Source of the DNA: Prevotella sp. UBA5379
GTDB lineage: Bacteria; Bacteroidota; Bacteroidia; Bacteroidales; Bacteroidaceae
Length of the DNA: 50,839 nt
Assembly: GCA_002409785.1 (NCBI GenBank)
Contig: DHOX01000055.1
Location: 1-50,839 of the forward strand
Reading direction: 5' to 3'
The notes under the pieces are model-generated. The model made no database searches. It was not told where the DNA came from and worked only from the letters and a program-made list of their open reading frames with translations. The translations under genes and the position numbers were made by a program. Positions 8,250 to 17,125 of the stretch are shown here, one piece after another (the stretch's first letter is position 1; each line of letters begins with the position of its first letter).

Positions 8250-8801
8250 CTACTGTATGATTTCAGAATCAGAATGATCATCCGGAATGCTCTGCCCTTC
8301 ATCGTGAGAGACATTGGTTATCTGCTGATATTTGGGTGAAGGACCATATTGATTTTCTTCCGGCTGAGAGTCCATGCAGCACCACACTACAAGCATCACA
8401 GCCGTCACTATGGTTACAATACCGACAAGTATGGTAAGCACATATAGTTGGGCAACGGCAAAAATACTACAAAGTGCAGCAGGGATAATTACCCATAAAT
8501 AATTCCATCCGCTCTTTCCCATATCATGCAGCCGACGCCAAAATACCGAAAGGCATGGAAGAAGCAGGACCAAAGTGACAATAATCGTCAGAATACCTTC
8601 ACCAGTATCAGAAATACCTAAGCCTAATAACTCGTCAAGTATTGATGCCAGAAAAACTACAATGAAATCAAACAACTGAAACCACCAATATTCTGAACGG
8701 CGGGCACGCCCTGTAAAAGTTGCATACTTGCCAAAGACATTTTTGACAGCCTGGCCAAAGGAAATCCTTGGCAGAATTTTAAATTGATTACTTTCATCCA
8801 T
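8250..8801 (-). CDS. DUF805 membrane protein (first of tandem pair)
   Basis: Protein of 183 residues of the DUF805 family, whose function is not established. The conserved amphipathic opening (FGKYATFTGRARRSEYWWF) is followed by about four hydrophobic segments (roughly 43-62, 70-90, 104-124, 127-147) and the family motif FWRRLHDMGKSGW. An acidic, hydrophilic tail (HDEGQSIPDDHSDSE) follows. It lies 65 nt downstream of a paralogue with the same layout, with no promoter motif between, so the two are probably co-transcribed. It converges on the histidine kinase gene. Confidence 0.85.
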   Translation of the reverse strand: MDESNQFKILPRISFGQAVKNVFGKYATFTGRARRSEYWWFQLFDFIVVFLASILDELLGLGISDTGEGILTIIVTLVLLLPCLSVFWRRLHDMGKSGWNYLWVIIPAALCSIFAVAQLYVLTILVGIVTIVTAVMLVVWCCMDSQPEENQYGPSPKYQQITNVSHDEGQSIPDDHSDSEIIQ

Positions 8802-8866
8802 AATAAATTTATTTTATATTCATAATTCTTTACTAGAACTGTTGACAGGCAGTCAAGAAATCATTT

Positions 8867-9358
8867 CTATTCAGGAAAAGGGCCATATCTGTTATCTTCT
8901 GACTGGGAATCCAAACAACAGAAAAGCAGGAGAACCACCATCGCTATAAGTCCTAAAATACCAAACATGATACTTCCTGTCGTGGAGAACGAAGACAGGA
9001 CAGTGCTCAAGCTCAGAGGAATAAGAACCATAAGACAATACCATCCGCTCCTCCCCGTGTCATGAAGCCGACGCCAGAACACTGCCAGACCAGGAAGCAG
9101 CAATCCGACAAAGAGGATAAGAGTCAGGATGCCGATAGAACCTTTATACTGGAACCCGAACTTTCTATAAACAAAATCCAGAACAAGGTCATCCACAAGT
9201 GAAGCAATAAAAAACACAATCACTTCGAACAATTCAAACCACCAGAACTCTGAACGAGGGGCACGCCCCTTAAAAGTGGCATAATGATGAAACACGCTCT
9301 TGAGCGACTGCCGGAATTGTTGTAGAAGTTGTGCCTGTAAAGAATGGTCCTCTTTCAT
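8867..9358 (-). CDS. DUF805 membrane protein (second of tandem pair)
   Basis: Protein of 163 residues and a paralogue of the downstream gene: HHYATFKGRAPRSEFWWFELFE aligns with the opening of the other copy, as does FWRRLHDTGRSGWY. About four transmembrane segments are predicted (roughly 46-64, 76-98, 108-125, 130-150). It lacks the acidic tail of the other copy and ends soon after CCLDSQSEDNRYGPFPE, a stretch both proteins share. It has its own promoter at 9458-9488 with a leader of about 95 nt. Function is unknown; family membership is clear. Confidence 0.85.
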   Translation of the reverse strand: MKEDHSLQAQLLQQFRQSLKSVFHHYATFKGRAPRSEFWWFELFEVIVFFIASLVDDLVLDFVYRKFGFQYKGSIGILTLILFVGLLLPGLAVFWRRLHDTGRSGWYCLMVLIPLSLSTVLSSFSTTGSIMFGILGLIAMVVLLLFCCLDSQSEDNRYGPFPE

Positions 9359-9457
9359 CTTATTCTATTCAGATTCTATACTTTTGCCTTTCACGATCAG
9401 GTAACCGTACAGCTTCTCAAATACCTCAGAAGCCCCCCAGTCCCTCTCGGTTCTCTA

Positions 9458-9488
9458 CAAAATTAAGCAATCTAAACGAGATCTGCAA
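9458..9488 (-). promoter_or_regulatory. Promoter for the DUF805 pair
   Basis: Minus-strand -7 element TAATTTTG (9465-9458) with TTG at 9488-9486, exactly 20 nt upstream. It lies between the sugar transferase gene and the DUF805 genes on the same strand, so these genes need not depend on read-through. Confidence 0.7.
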
Positions 9489-9532
9489 GCGATCAAACCT
9501 AAAATAATAATTATTTTTATGGATAACGAAAA

Positions 9533-10957
9533 TTAATAGGCATGTTTATCATGAACGAATACAGACTTGACTGTCAGAAAGATAATATAGATGTCCAGCC
9601 AAAAGCTCCAGTGCTCCATGTACCAGATGTCCTGTTTGACACGCTTCTTCATGGCATCCAGTTCCTTTGTCTCCCCACGGAACCCGGTAACCTGAGCCCA
9701 GCCGGTAATACCCGGTTTGACAAAATGACGGACCATATATTTTCTTATCAAACTGGAATAGAGTTTTGTGTGTACGAGCATGTGTGGCCGCGGGCCGACG
9801 ACACTCATATCCCCTTTCAGGACATTAATAAACTGAGGAAGTTCATCTATATCCGTCTTCCTCATAAAATCACCGAAGACAAACTTACGTGGATCATTTT
9901 TTGTAGCCTGGAGCTCGTCTGCCTCAGCATTAACACGCATGGAGCGAAATTTCAATATTGTGAATTCCCTCCCGTTAATACCTGTACGGCGCTGCTTGAA
10001 AAATACCGGTCCCGGACTTGATATTTTGATGATCAGAGCAATAATGGGGTAAAACGGAAGTGTGACAGCAAGGGCTATCAACGAAAAGACAATGTCAAAA
10101 GTCCGTTTGACGAAACGGTTTGCAGGCAGAGACAAAGGCATATTATAAGTGGAAAAGACCAGCATCTCATCACCCAGCATCTCCGGCCTGAGGTTCAAGT
10201 CAAAACCTTCCGCCAGCAATGGAACATAGAAAAAACGAATGAAATGATCATCACAATATTGTGCTACACGGGTAATCTCATCACCACAGGAACGAGGAAG
10301 ACTACAATAGATTTCATCAGCAATGGCCTGCTCTTCCGGACAAGATTCCAGTTTTTTATCCAGCATCTCATAGGTGCCCAAATAAGAAAGTTGATTCAAA
10401 CTTGAATACTTCTTATTATCTTCAGGGGCATAGTATCCACCGAAACGGTAGCCCGTAGAAGGATCACCTATCAGTCTGCTGAAGATAATATCCAAGGCTG
10501 GATCCGTACCAACAAAGATGACAGAGCGTGTATTCCGGCCCTTCTTGCGTAAACGATTGAGAAAGCTACGCTCAACAGACCTTAATGCAAGCAAAGCCAA
10601 CCAGTAAGTCCCGCAGATCATAGCCAATATGATTCCCCCGTCATAGCCTTCAAAATGAAGCAAACGAATCATCAAATAGGTGACAATAAAAACCGTTATG
10701 ACCAATTCTGTTACACGACGAAGGATTTTCCTGGTTGTAATGATTCTTCGGTGAATGATGGAAGAATAGCCATACTGCGCAATCATCTGTCCCACAAGGG
10801 CTGAAACATAAAACAACTGCCGGTCTGGAAGACTCCATGAATTATTAGGGAATATAAGAAAGAGATAGACGGCTGTAATGATATAAAAAAGGACAATATC
10901 TCCTATCAGAACTGTCCATTTTATAAGTCCGCTTGATTCAGTCAGAATCTTTTTCAT
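9533..10957 (-). CDS. Undecaprenyl-phosphate sugar-1-phosphate transferase (WcaJ/PssY-type)
   Basis: Polyprenyl glycosylphosphotransferase of 474 residues that would load the first sugar phosphate, often glucose, onto undecaprenyl phosphate for exopolysaccharide or capsule. Several N-terminal TM helices lie in about 12-125, followed by a nucleotide-binding-like cytosolic region (about 140-265). The bacterial sugar transferase domain starts at RTFDIVFSL. Its signatures are FFKQRRTG, LKFRSMR, the catalytic Asp-Glu in DIDELPQF, VVGPRPHM and KPGITGWAQV. The long form with N-terminal membrane region is typical of WcaJ/CpsE. No other polysaccharide genes adjoin it except the divergent Wzi-like gene. 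The sugar used cannot be read from sequence. Confidence 0.92.
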   Translation of the reverse strand: MKKILTESSGLIKWTVLIGDIVLFYIITAVYLFLIFPNNSWSLPDRQLFYVSALVGQMIAQYGYSSIIHRRIITTRKILRRVTELVITVFIVTYLMIRLLHFEGYDGGIILAMICGTYWLALLALRSVERSFLNRLRKKGRNTRSVIFVGTDPALDIIFSRLIGDPSTGYRFGGYYAPEDNKKYSSLNQLSYLGTYEMLDKKLESCPEEQAIADEIYCSLPRSCGDEITRVAQYCDDHFIRFFYVPLLAEGFDLNLRPEMLGDEMLVFSTYNMPLSLPANRFVKRTFDIVFSLIALAVTLPFYPIIALIIKISSPGPVFFKQRRTGINGREFTILKFRSMRVNAEADELQATKNDPRKFVFGDFMRKTDIDELPQFINVLKGDMSVVGPRPHMLVHTKLYSSLIRKYMVRHFVKPGITGWAQVTGFRGETKELDAMKKRVKQDIWYMEHWSFWLDIYIIFLTVKSVFVHDKHAY

Positions 10958-10994
10958 TATGTATTGTTTTTCTTATTTAACCAACTTACTCTTG

Positions 10995-11026
10995 CAAATT
11001 TAAATTATTTTATTGAATTTTACAAA
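10995..11026 (-). promoter_or_regulatory. Promoter of the sugar transferase gene
   Basis: Minus-strand -7 element TAAATTTG (11002-10995) and -33 TTTG (11026-11023) are separated by exactly 20 nt, the best promoter match in the window. The leader would be about 35 nt. Confidence 0.75.
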
Positions 11027-11184
11027 CCTATTAAGCATATTTAAAGATTATCTTTCGAATTTCATCATGAATAATCTCTTTATCCTAAAGAACAAGCGGC
11101 TCTCTCACCCGAATGTTCTCGGTCAACAGTTGAAGTTAAAAGAATTTAACAAGGATACCTGTTCAGTAATCTGAAAAGATTTCG
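11027..11184. other. Non-coding spacer between divergent promoters
   Basis: Between the sugar transferase promoter and the Wzi-like gene promoter I see no open frame, repeat or strong hairpin. Confidence 0.55.
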
Positions 11185-11192
11185 TATATTTG
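11185..11192 (+). promoter_or_regulatory. Promoter -7 element of the Wzi-like gene
   Basis: TATATTTG followed by CA, as at most promoters here. The transcript would start near 11199, giving a leader of about 60 nt before the TTG start codon. No clear -33 box. Confidence 0.6.
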
Positions 11193-11260
11193 CAAATAAG
11201 ATCTCTTCCGACACTGGAACAAAAGTACACACCTGGGATCATTTCTACTGGCATCATACT

Positions 11261-12841
11261 TTGATACAATTCACAAAAAATAAATTGAAAGTAAAGCTCG
11301 CAAGACTAAAAGCCCTTATCCTTCCGGCGGTTTTTCTAATCACGGCGCCGGTTCAAGCGCAAAGTATTGACTATAAGATCGAAGCAGACGGTGGCCTCGC
11401 CGATGGGAAAACGCCCTTATGGCTGAATGCCAACCGATATGGATTATCTTCATTGAAAACCTGTAACGGGTATCTGCGTACAGCAGTTTTCAAAACGATG
11501 AAAGGGTATCCTGACGAAGAAGTCAAACACACGGAACAAGAACTTCATGAACATACACAACGTAAATGGGACTGGGGGACAGGACTTGATGTGGTATTAC
11601 CCTGCCATTATACTTCTGATTTTATCATCCAACAGGCATATATTGAAGGACGCTGGTTACATGGGATCATGACTATCGGGGCAAAGGAATTTCCGGAAGA
11701 GCAGAAGAACGAACAACTTTCGAGTGGTTCCCAGACTTTAGGCATCAATGCCCGTCCTGTGCCTCAGATACGGCTGGAGTTGCCTGACTATATCAAAGTG
11801 TTCAAATGGCTGGGATTCAAGGGACACCTGTCTTTCGGGTGGATGACGGACAGCCATTGGCAAGAACGATTTGCGGATCCAGATTCCAAATGGGCCAAAG
11901 ACATGCTACTTCACACCAAATCAGGCTTTCTGCGGTTTGGGAGACCTGATGGACATTTTACTGTCGAAGCCGGAATGGAGATGGCCTGCCAGTTTGGAGG
12001 GATCACCTATAACCACGGGAAGGCTATCAAGCGCGGATCAGGACTGAAAGACTACTGGCAGGCCTTTGTGCCAGGGGGCGAGGGTGACATTGGAGAAGGT
12101 CCCTATGCCAATGTAGAAGGAAACGGAGTCGGCTCCCTGATGTGCCGGTTCAATCTGAACGAACCTGACTGGAAGGCTGCATGCTATATTGATCACTTCT
12201 TCGATGACCATTCTCAGTTGTTTTTCCTGGACTTTGACGGTTATGGCGACACTTCAACAGATTATCGCACTCACAAATATACCCATTATATTTTCTATAC
12301 CCCACGTGATGCCTTGATAGGAAGTGAGATCACCCTGAAGAAAGGGACATGGCTCAAAGATATAGTCTTCGAATATATCCATACGACCGACCAGAGCGGG
12401 GCAGTCTATCATGATAGTGAGCCAGGCCTGGCAGCCCATGTGGCAGGACGTGATGATTATTATAACCATTACTTCTACCCCGGCTGGCAGCATTGGGGAC
12501 AAGCCATGGGGAACCCGCTCTATCGCTCTCCCATCTATAATACGGACCGGCACATTGATTTCAAGGATACCCGCTTCATAGCCTGGCATCTGGGAGTTTC
12601 GGGTAGTCCTCTTCCTGTTTTGGACTACAGGATTCTGGCTACTATCCAGAAAGGATGGGGCACATACGACAATCCATACGTTCCGATAGAAAGGAATTTC
12701 AGTATAATGATAGAAGCATCCTATCGGTTTAGGCAGGGTTGGATGCTGAAAGGGGCTTTCGGGCTGGACCATGGAAGGCTGCTGGGAAACAATACAGGAT
12801 TCAGGCTTACTCTCTCAAAAAGAGGTATATTCAGATTTTAA
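11261..12841 (+). CDS. Capsule assembly Wzi family outer membrane protein
   Basis: Outer-membrane protein of 526 residues. Wzi is a beta-barrel lectin that helps attach capsule to the cell surface. A signal peptide ends at PVQAQ (about residue 34), and the mature part opens with the Wzi-like start YKIEADGGLADGKTPLWLNA. The rest has alternating aromatic/charged beta-barrel strands and ends in a Phe (GIFRF). The start is TTG at 11261: no in-frame ATG exists before about residue 79, while the TTG gives a complete basic n-region (KNKLKVKLARLK). Divergent from the polysaccharide-initiating transferase, which supports a surface polysaccharide role. A small lipoprotein gene follows after 3 nt. Confidence 0.82.
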   Translation: MIQFTKNKLKVKLARLKALILPAVFLITAPVQAQSIDYKIEADGGLADGKTPLWLNANRYGLSSLKTCNGYLRTAVFKTMKGYPDEEVKHTEQELHEHTQRKWDWGTGLDVVLPCHYTSDFIIQQAYIEGRWLHGIMTIGAKEFPEEQKNEQLSSGSQTLGINARPVPQIRLELPDYIKVFKWLGFKGHLSFGWMTDSHWQERFADPDSKWAKDMLLHTKSGFLRFGRPDGHFTVEAGMEMACQFGGITYNHGKAIKRGSGLKDYWQAFVPGGEGDIGEGPYANVEGNGVGSLMCRFNLNEPDWKAACYIDHFFDDHSQLFFLDFDGYGDTSTDYRTHKYTHYIFYTPRDALIGSEITLKKGTWLKDIVFEYIHTTDQSGAVYHDSEPGLAAHVAGRDDYYNHYFYPGWQHWGQAMGNPLYRSPIYNTDRHIDFKDTRFIAWHLGVSGSPLPVLDYRILATIQKGWGTYDNPYVPIERNFSIMIEASYRFRQGWMLKGAFGLDHGRLLGNNTGFRLTLSKRGIFRF

Positions 12842-12844
12842 GAA

Positions 12845-13279
12845 ATGAGCATGCACAAGACGTCTTTAGAAATAACTTCCGGGATCATCCTCATGACGGT
12901 CTTCCTGTTATCAGCATGTGGGGACATCAGCCCTACGGATAACCGGAACATTGATGGCTACTGGTTATTGGTCAATATAGATTCCATTTCCAACGGCCAT
13001 ACCGAAAACGTGTCCCAGGAGAAACGGTTCTGGGCAATAGAGGGTAAACTCTTCCAGACCGGCGGACTGACTCTGATGACCGAAAAACGGGGGGATACGC
13101 TCCGGCTCTATCGGCCTGCCGCTGACTCGGCATCAGTAAATTCTAAAAATCCATCGATAGACCCTTATCGCAAATACGGCCTCAATTCCTTTGACGAACA
13201 CTTCATCATTGAACAACTTACCCACGAGCATCTTACCGTGAGAGATTCCCTGCTCAGGATCCAGTTCAGGCGCTATTGA
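12845..13279 (+). CDS. Small lipocalin-like lipoprotein
   Basis: Lipoprotein of 144 residues with an N-terminal hydrophobic stretch and lipobox LLSAC (Cys25). The mature part opens with IDGYWLLVNID, a pattern seen in the small lipocalin-like beta-barrel lipoproteins of Bacteroidetes, followed by alternating beta-rich segments (KRFWAIEGKLFQ, GDTLRLYR, HLTVRDSLLRIQF). I do not recognise a specific function. Two ATG codons (12845 and 12851) are possible starts; the first is 3 nt after the Wzi-like stop codon, so the two are almost certainly co-transcribed. A role in envelope or capsule biology is inferred from that linkage only. Confidence 0.7.
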   Translation: MSMHKTSLEITSGIILMTVFLLSACGDISPTDNRNIDGYWLLVNIDSISNGHTENVSQEKRFWAIEGKLFQTGGLTLMTEKRGDTLRLYRPAADSASVNSKNPSIDPYRKYGLNSFDEHFIIEQLTHEHLTVRDSLLRIQFRRY

Positions 13280-13343
13280 ACTCCATCCCGGAATTCGGAA
13301 AAGCATCTCCCCCGGATCAGGCCTCTTTCATTATCTGAAAGTA

Positions 13344-13373
13344 TTGCCATATCCGAAAAAATGATTATCTTTG
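13344..13373 (+). promoter_or_regulatory. Promoter of pepT
   Basis: TTG at 13344-13346 and -7 element TATCTTTG at 13366-13373 with a 19-nt spacer. The start codon is at 13408, leaving a leader of about 30 nt. Confidence 0.7.
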
Positions 13374-13407
13374 CAAATAGTGATTTTAAAATACTAATTC
13401 AGAAAGA

Positions 13408-14631
13408 ATGGAACTCACTGAACGATTTATCAATTACACGAAGTATGACACGCAGTCGAGTGAAGACTCTGACAGTGTCCCGAGTACGGCGAAACAACTG
13501 GAGTTCGCCAAGTATCTGACCAAAGAACTGGAGGACGAAAACTTCAGTGATGTAGAGATGGATGACATGGGTTATATCTATGCCACACTGAAAGGAAATG
13601 TAAAAATAAAAACGCCAACCATCGGATTCATCTCCCATTATGACACTAGTACGGATGCCTGTGGGAAGAATATCAAGGCACGTGTGGTCAGGAACTACCA
13701 GGGTGGTGATATAGAACTGTCTCCCGGTATCATCTCCTCTCCCCAAAAATTCCCGGAACTCCTGGCACATAAAGGTGAAGACTTGATCGTAAGTGACGGC
13801 ACAACTCTTTTGGGAGCTGATGACAAGGCAGGAGTAGCCGAAATCGTACAGGCAATGTGCTATCTGCGCGACCACCCGGAAATCGACCATGGGGATATTC
13901 GCATCGCCTTCAATCCAGACGAAGAAATAGGAATGGGCGCCCGCCATTTTGATGTTAAAAAGTTCGGCTGTGACTGGGCTTATACTATGGATGGCGGCGA
14001 TCTGGGCGACCTGGAGTATGAAAACTTTAATGCCGCCGCAGCAAGGGTACATATCAAGGGAGTAAGTGTCCATACCGGATACGCAAAGGGCAAGATGATC
14101 AATGCTAATCGACTGGCCTGCGAATTCAATGCGATGATCCCTGAAAATGAAGTACCGGAAACTACGGAAGGTTATCAGGGCTTCTACCATCTGCTCAGCA
14201 TGAAAAGCCGGACAGAAGAAGCCACACTTAATTACCTGATCCGCGATCACGATACACAGAAATTCAAAGACCGCAAGAATTTTATTCTCAACTGTGCCAA
14301 GAAGCTAAATCAAAAATATGGTACAGGGACTTGCATCATAGACATGAAGGACCAGTACTATAATATGAAGGAGAAGATCAACACCAATATGCATGTGATC
14401 GAAATCGTTCTCCGCGCCATGCAACAAGTCGGCATTCCGCCAAAAGTAGAAGCTGTCCGTGGTGGCACTGATGGAGCGCAACTCAGTTTCCGTGGACTGC
14501 CTTGCCCCAACATCTTCGCAGGCAGTGTGGAAATGCACGGCAATCATGAATTTGTCAGTGTCCAGGTCATGGAAAAGGCCGTACAGACCATTATCAAGAT
14601 CTGTGAGATTGCTGCAAAATATAATGAATGA
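13408..14631 (+). CDS. pepT: Peptidase T (tripeptide aminopeptidase)
   Basis: Cytosolic di-zinc aminopeptidase of the M20B family that removes the N-terminal residue of tripeptides; 407 residues, normal length. Metal-site motifs are all present: HYDTS (His78, Asp80 as active-site Asp), GADDKAG (bridging Asp138), PDEEIG (Glu172 as general base and Glu173 as ligand), YTMDGG (Asp195) and the C-terminal MHGNHE with the last metal His. The dimerisation domain is at about 205-315 (KGVSVHTGYAKGKMINA). Own promoter upstream and a good terminator at 14640-14670, so it is probably monocistronic. It would serve peptide utilisation. Confidence 0.96.
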   Translation: MELTERFINYTKYDTQSSEDSDSVPSTAKQLEFAKYLTKELEDENFSDVEMDDMGYIYATLKGNVKIKTPTIGFISHYDTSTDACGKNIKARVVRNYQGGDIELSPGIISSPQKFPELLAHKGEDLIVSDGTTLLGADDKAGVAEIVQAMCYLRDHPEIDHGDIRIAFNPDEEIGMGARHFDVKKFGCDWAYTMDGGDLGDLEYENFNAAAARVHIKGVSVHTGYAKGKMINANRLACEFNAMIPENEVPETTEGYQGFYHLLSMKSRTEEATLNYLIRDHDTQKFKDRKNFILNCAKKLNQKYGTGTCIIDMKDQYYNMKEKINTNMHVIEIVLRAMQQVGIPPKVEAVRGGTDGAQLSFRGLPCPNIFAGSVEMHGNHEFVSVQVMEKAVQTIIKICEIAAKYNE

Positions 14632-14639
14632 GCACCTCT

Positions 14640-14670
14640 GGATAAGGAACCAACTTCTGGTTCCTTATCC
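14640..14670 (+). terminator. Terminator after pepT
   Basis: A perfect 13-bp stem (arms 14640-14652 and 14658-14670) around a 5-nt loop, starting 9 nt after the pepT stop codon and followed by GGTCTGTTTAT. Confidence 0.75.
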
Positions 14671-14807
14671 GGTCTGTTTATATCCATTCAAACAAAGGAG
14701 CTCTTTAAAATCCTGATCTTTAAAAAATAATAAGCTATCTATTTCCTATATAGTGTTCATCTCTATCATCCTCACTCATAGAAAGAGGCCCTAAATCCCA
14801 TTTGCTC

Positions 14808-17063
14808 ATGGCAGAACTTCCGGATCTGATCAAAGACCTTGCTCTCATTCTTATCATAGCAGGTGTAGTCACCCTGCTGTTCAAGAAACTCAAGCAACCA
14901 CTGGTGCTAGGATATTTAGTCGCCGGTTTCCTGGTCTCTCCCCACATGCCTTACACCATATCCATTATGGATAAATCATCCATTCAGACATGGGCAGACA
15001 TTGGAGTAATTTTCTTGCTTTTTTCCTTAGGCCTGGACTTTTCTTTCAAGAAGATCATCAAGATGGGAATTGCACCCGTCATCGCCACCTGTACGATCAT
15101 TTTTTGCATGATGACACTGGGAGTTCTCGTTGGGCATGCCTTCGGATGGAGAAAGATGGACTGCATCTTCCTTGGGGGAATGCTAGCCATCGCCTCCACG
15201 ACGATCATCTACAAAGCCTTCAATGACCTGGATCTAATACAACAGAATTTTGCCGGACTCGTCATGAGTGTCCTCATCCTGGAAGATATTCTGGCAATTG
15301 TCATGATGGTCATGCTGTCAACCATTGCCAGAGGGAACAACCCGGATGGAGGCCAACTGATAGAAAGTATTCTGCGGATTGCATTCTTTCTCATTCTATG
15401 GTTTATCGTAGGACTGTCTGTCATTCCCCTCTTCCTGCGCTATACACGCCAACTCATGAATGACGAAACGCTTGTTATCGTATCCCTGGGGTTGTGTTTT
15501 CTTATGGCTGTCATTTCGTCAAAAGTGGGATTCAGTCCTGCTTTCGGAGCATTTGTCATGGGAAGCATCCTTGCTGAAACCATCGAAGCGGAAAAAATCA
15601 CCCGACTGGTGGCACCGGTAAAAAATCTCTTTGGAGCAGTATTCTTCGTCTCTGTAGGGATGCTCGTTGACCCTAAAATCATTGCCGGATATGCCATCCC
15701 TATTCTGATTCTGGTCATTACCGTGATCGGTGGTGAGGCAATTTTCGGAACAGCAGGTTTTTTGCTGAGTGGACAACCGTTGAAAACAGCTATGAAATGC
15801 AGTTTCTCAATGACTCAGATCGGTGAGTTTGCTTTCATCATCGCATCCTTAGGGCTATCTCTGCATGTCATCAGTAATTTTCTCTACCCTGTTGTCGTTG
15901 CAGTAAGTATCATTACCACTTTTCTCACACCTTACATGATCCGATTCTCCAGTCCATGCTATCAATACCTGGAGCACCATCTTCCCAAGCGATGGATCAG
16001 AAGGCTGAACCACATCACTCTCAGCATCCATTCTACTTCCAAAGCAGAAAGAAATAACTGGGGACGCCTTCTCCGGGCTTTGCTAAAAATCACAATAATA
16101 TGCAGTATCCTCTGTGTAGCAGGCATATTCCTGATGTTTACCTTTATCCTGCCCATATTCAGGCATATCTTTGGATTTCAGACGGGAAATATAGTTGGCG
16201 GCGTACTTACGGTACTACTGATTTCTCCTGCACTTCGAGCTATGGTTACCAAGAAAAACCACAGTGAGGAGGTAAAGGCACTATGGACGGAAAAGCGTAT
16301 CAACCGCCTCTCTATTCTCTTCACCGTCCTGGTCAGGTACATTATTGCCTCCGGATTTGTTTTTTATATCTGTAATTATCTGACACGTTTCAATAACGCC
16401 TTGTTGATCACTTTCGCCCTCACGATCATCACCTTGATGATTGCCTCTAAAAAACTTAAAAAGGGAAGCATCAGACTGGAAAGGTTGTTCGTCCAGAATC
16501 TCCATAGCCGAGAGATCAGGGCACAGGTACAAGGAAAAAGAAGACCCCTCTATGAAGGCCATCTTCTGGACAGAGATATTCATATCAGCCTATTTGACAT
16601 ATCTGAAGATTCCGTATGGGGCGGCAAGTCTTTAAGGGAACTGCAACTACGAAAACGCTTTGGTATACAGGTGAGCAGTATTCTCAGAGGACATCAACGT
16701 ATCAATATCCCTAATGGGCATAATTCCATCTACCCGGGCGATCGTCTGGAAGTGATCGGAAATGACAAACAACTGACACAATTGAATCAGGCTCTAAAAA
16801 ATGAAAGAGTACCGGAAGATCCGGACATCGAAAACAGAGAGATGAAACTCCGGCAGTTTGTCGTAACGGATCAATGCCCTTTAATAGGGCAAAATCTGAA
16901 GGAAAGTGGCATCCGCGACCATTTCAACTGTATGGTCGTAGGCCTGGATGAAGGGCAAGAGAACCTGGAGATCATCAATCCGGAAAGAAAATTTCTGAAG
17001 GGGGATATTCTGTGGGTGGTCGGCGAAGAAGCCTCTCTGAATAAACTTATCGGTGACAACTGA
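14808..17063 (+). CDS. CPA2-family cation/proton antiporter with two RCK_C (TrkA_C) domains
   Basis: Membrane antiporter of 751 residues, KefB/GerN-like, exchanging Na+ or K+ for protons. About 12 TM helices lie within residues 5-385, with family signatures LVLGYLVAGFLVSP, FLLFSLGLDFSFK and SVGMLVDPK; further hydrophobic segments lie near 425-460 and 510-550. The C-terminus carries two regulatory RCK_C-like domains (about 595-665 and 675-751; GKSLRELQLRKRFG, YPGDRLEVIG, LKGDILWVVG). There is no Rossmann RCK_N domain. I start at ATG 14808 rather than the TTG two codons upstream. No clear promoter motif was found; the pepT terminator isolates it. The ion is not predictable. Confidence 0.88.
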   Translation: MAELPDLIKDLALILIIAGVVTLLFKKLKQPLVLGYLVAGFLVSPHMPYTISIMDKSSIQTWADIGVIFLLFSLGLDFSFKKIIKMGIAPVIATCTIIFCMMTLGVLVGHAFGWRKMDCIFLGGMLAIASTTIIYKAFNDLDLIQQNFAGLVMSVLILEDILAIVMMVMLSTIARGNNPDGGQLIESILRIAFFLILWFIVGLSVIPLFLRYTRQLMNDETLVIVSLGLCFLMAVISSKVGFSPAFGAFVMGSILAETIEAEKITRLVAPVKNLFGAVFFVSVGMLVDPKIIAGYAIPILILVITVIGGEAIFGTAGFLLSGQPLKTAMKCSFSMTQIGEFAFIIASLGLSLHVISNFLYPVVVAVSIITTFLTPYMIRFSSPCYQYLEHHLPKRWIRRLNHITLSIHSTSKAERNNWGRLLRALLKITIICSILCVAGIFLMFTFILPIFRHIFGFQTGNIVGGVLTVLLISPALRAMVTKKNHSEEVKALWTEKRINRLSILFTVLVRYIIASGFVFYICNYLTRFNNALLITFALTIITLMIASKKLKKGSIRLERLFVQNLHSREIRAQVQGKRRPLYEGHLLDRDIHISLFDISEDSVWGGKSLRELQLRKRFGIQVSSILRGHQRINIPNGHNSIYPGDRLEVIGNDKQLTQLNQALKNERVPEDPDIENREMKLRQFVVTDQCPLIGQNLKESGIRDHFNCMVVGLDEGQENLEIINPERKFLKGDILWVVGEEASLNKLIGDN

Positions 17064-17125
17064 CACCCGGTCAAGACCGTTGGATAAACAAACACGAAGG
17101 TACAGGGCTCTTTCTTCAATGCTCC

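Noticed and set aside
9500..9531. AT-rich near-palindrome (AATAATAATTATT) after the sugar transferase gene
   Set aside because: Low-complexity AT sequence; no GC stem or clear function.
17064..17125. CGGTC-AA-GACCG element as terminator between convergent antiporter and C-S lyase genes
   Set aside because: A 5-bp stem with a 2-nt loop is too small to call.
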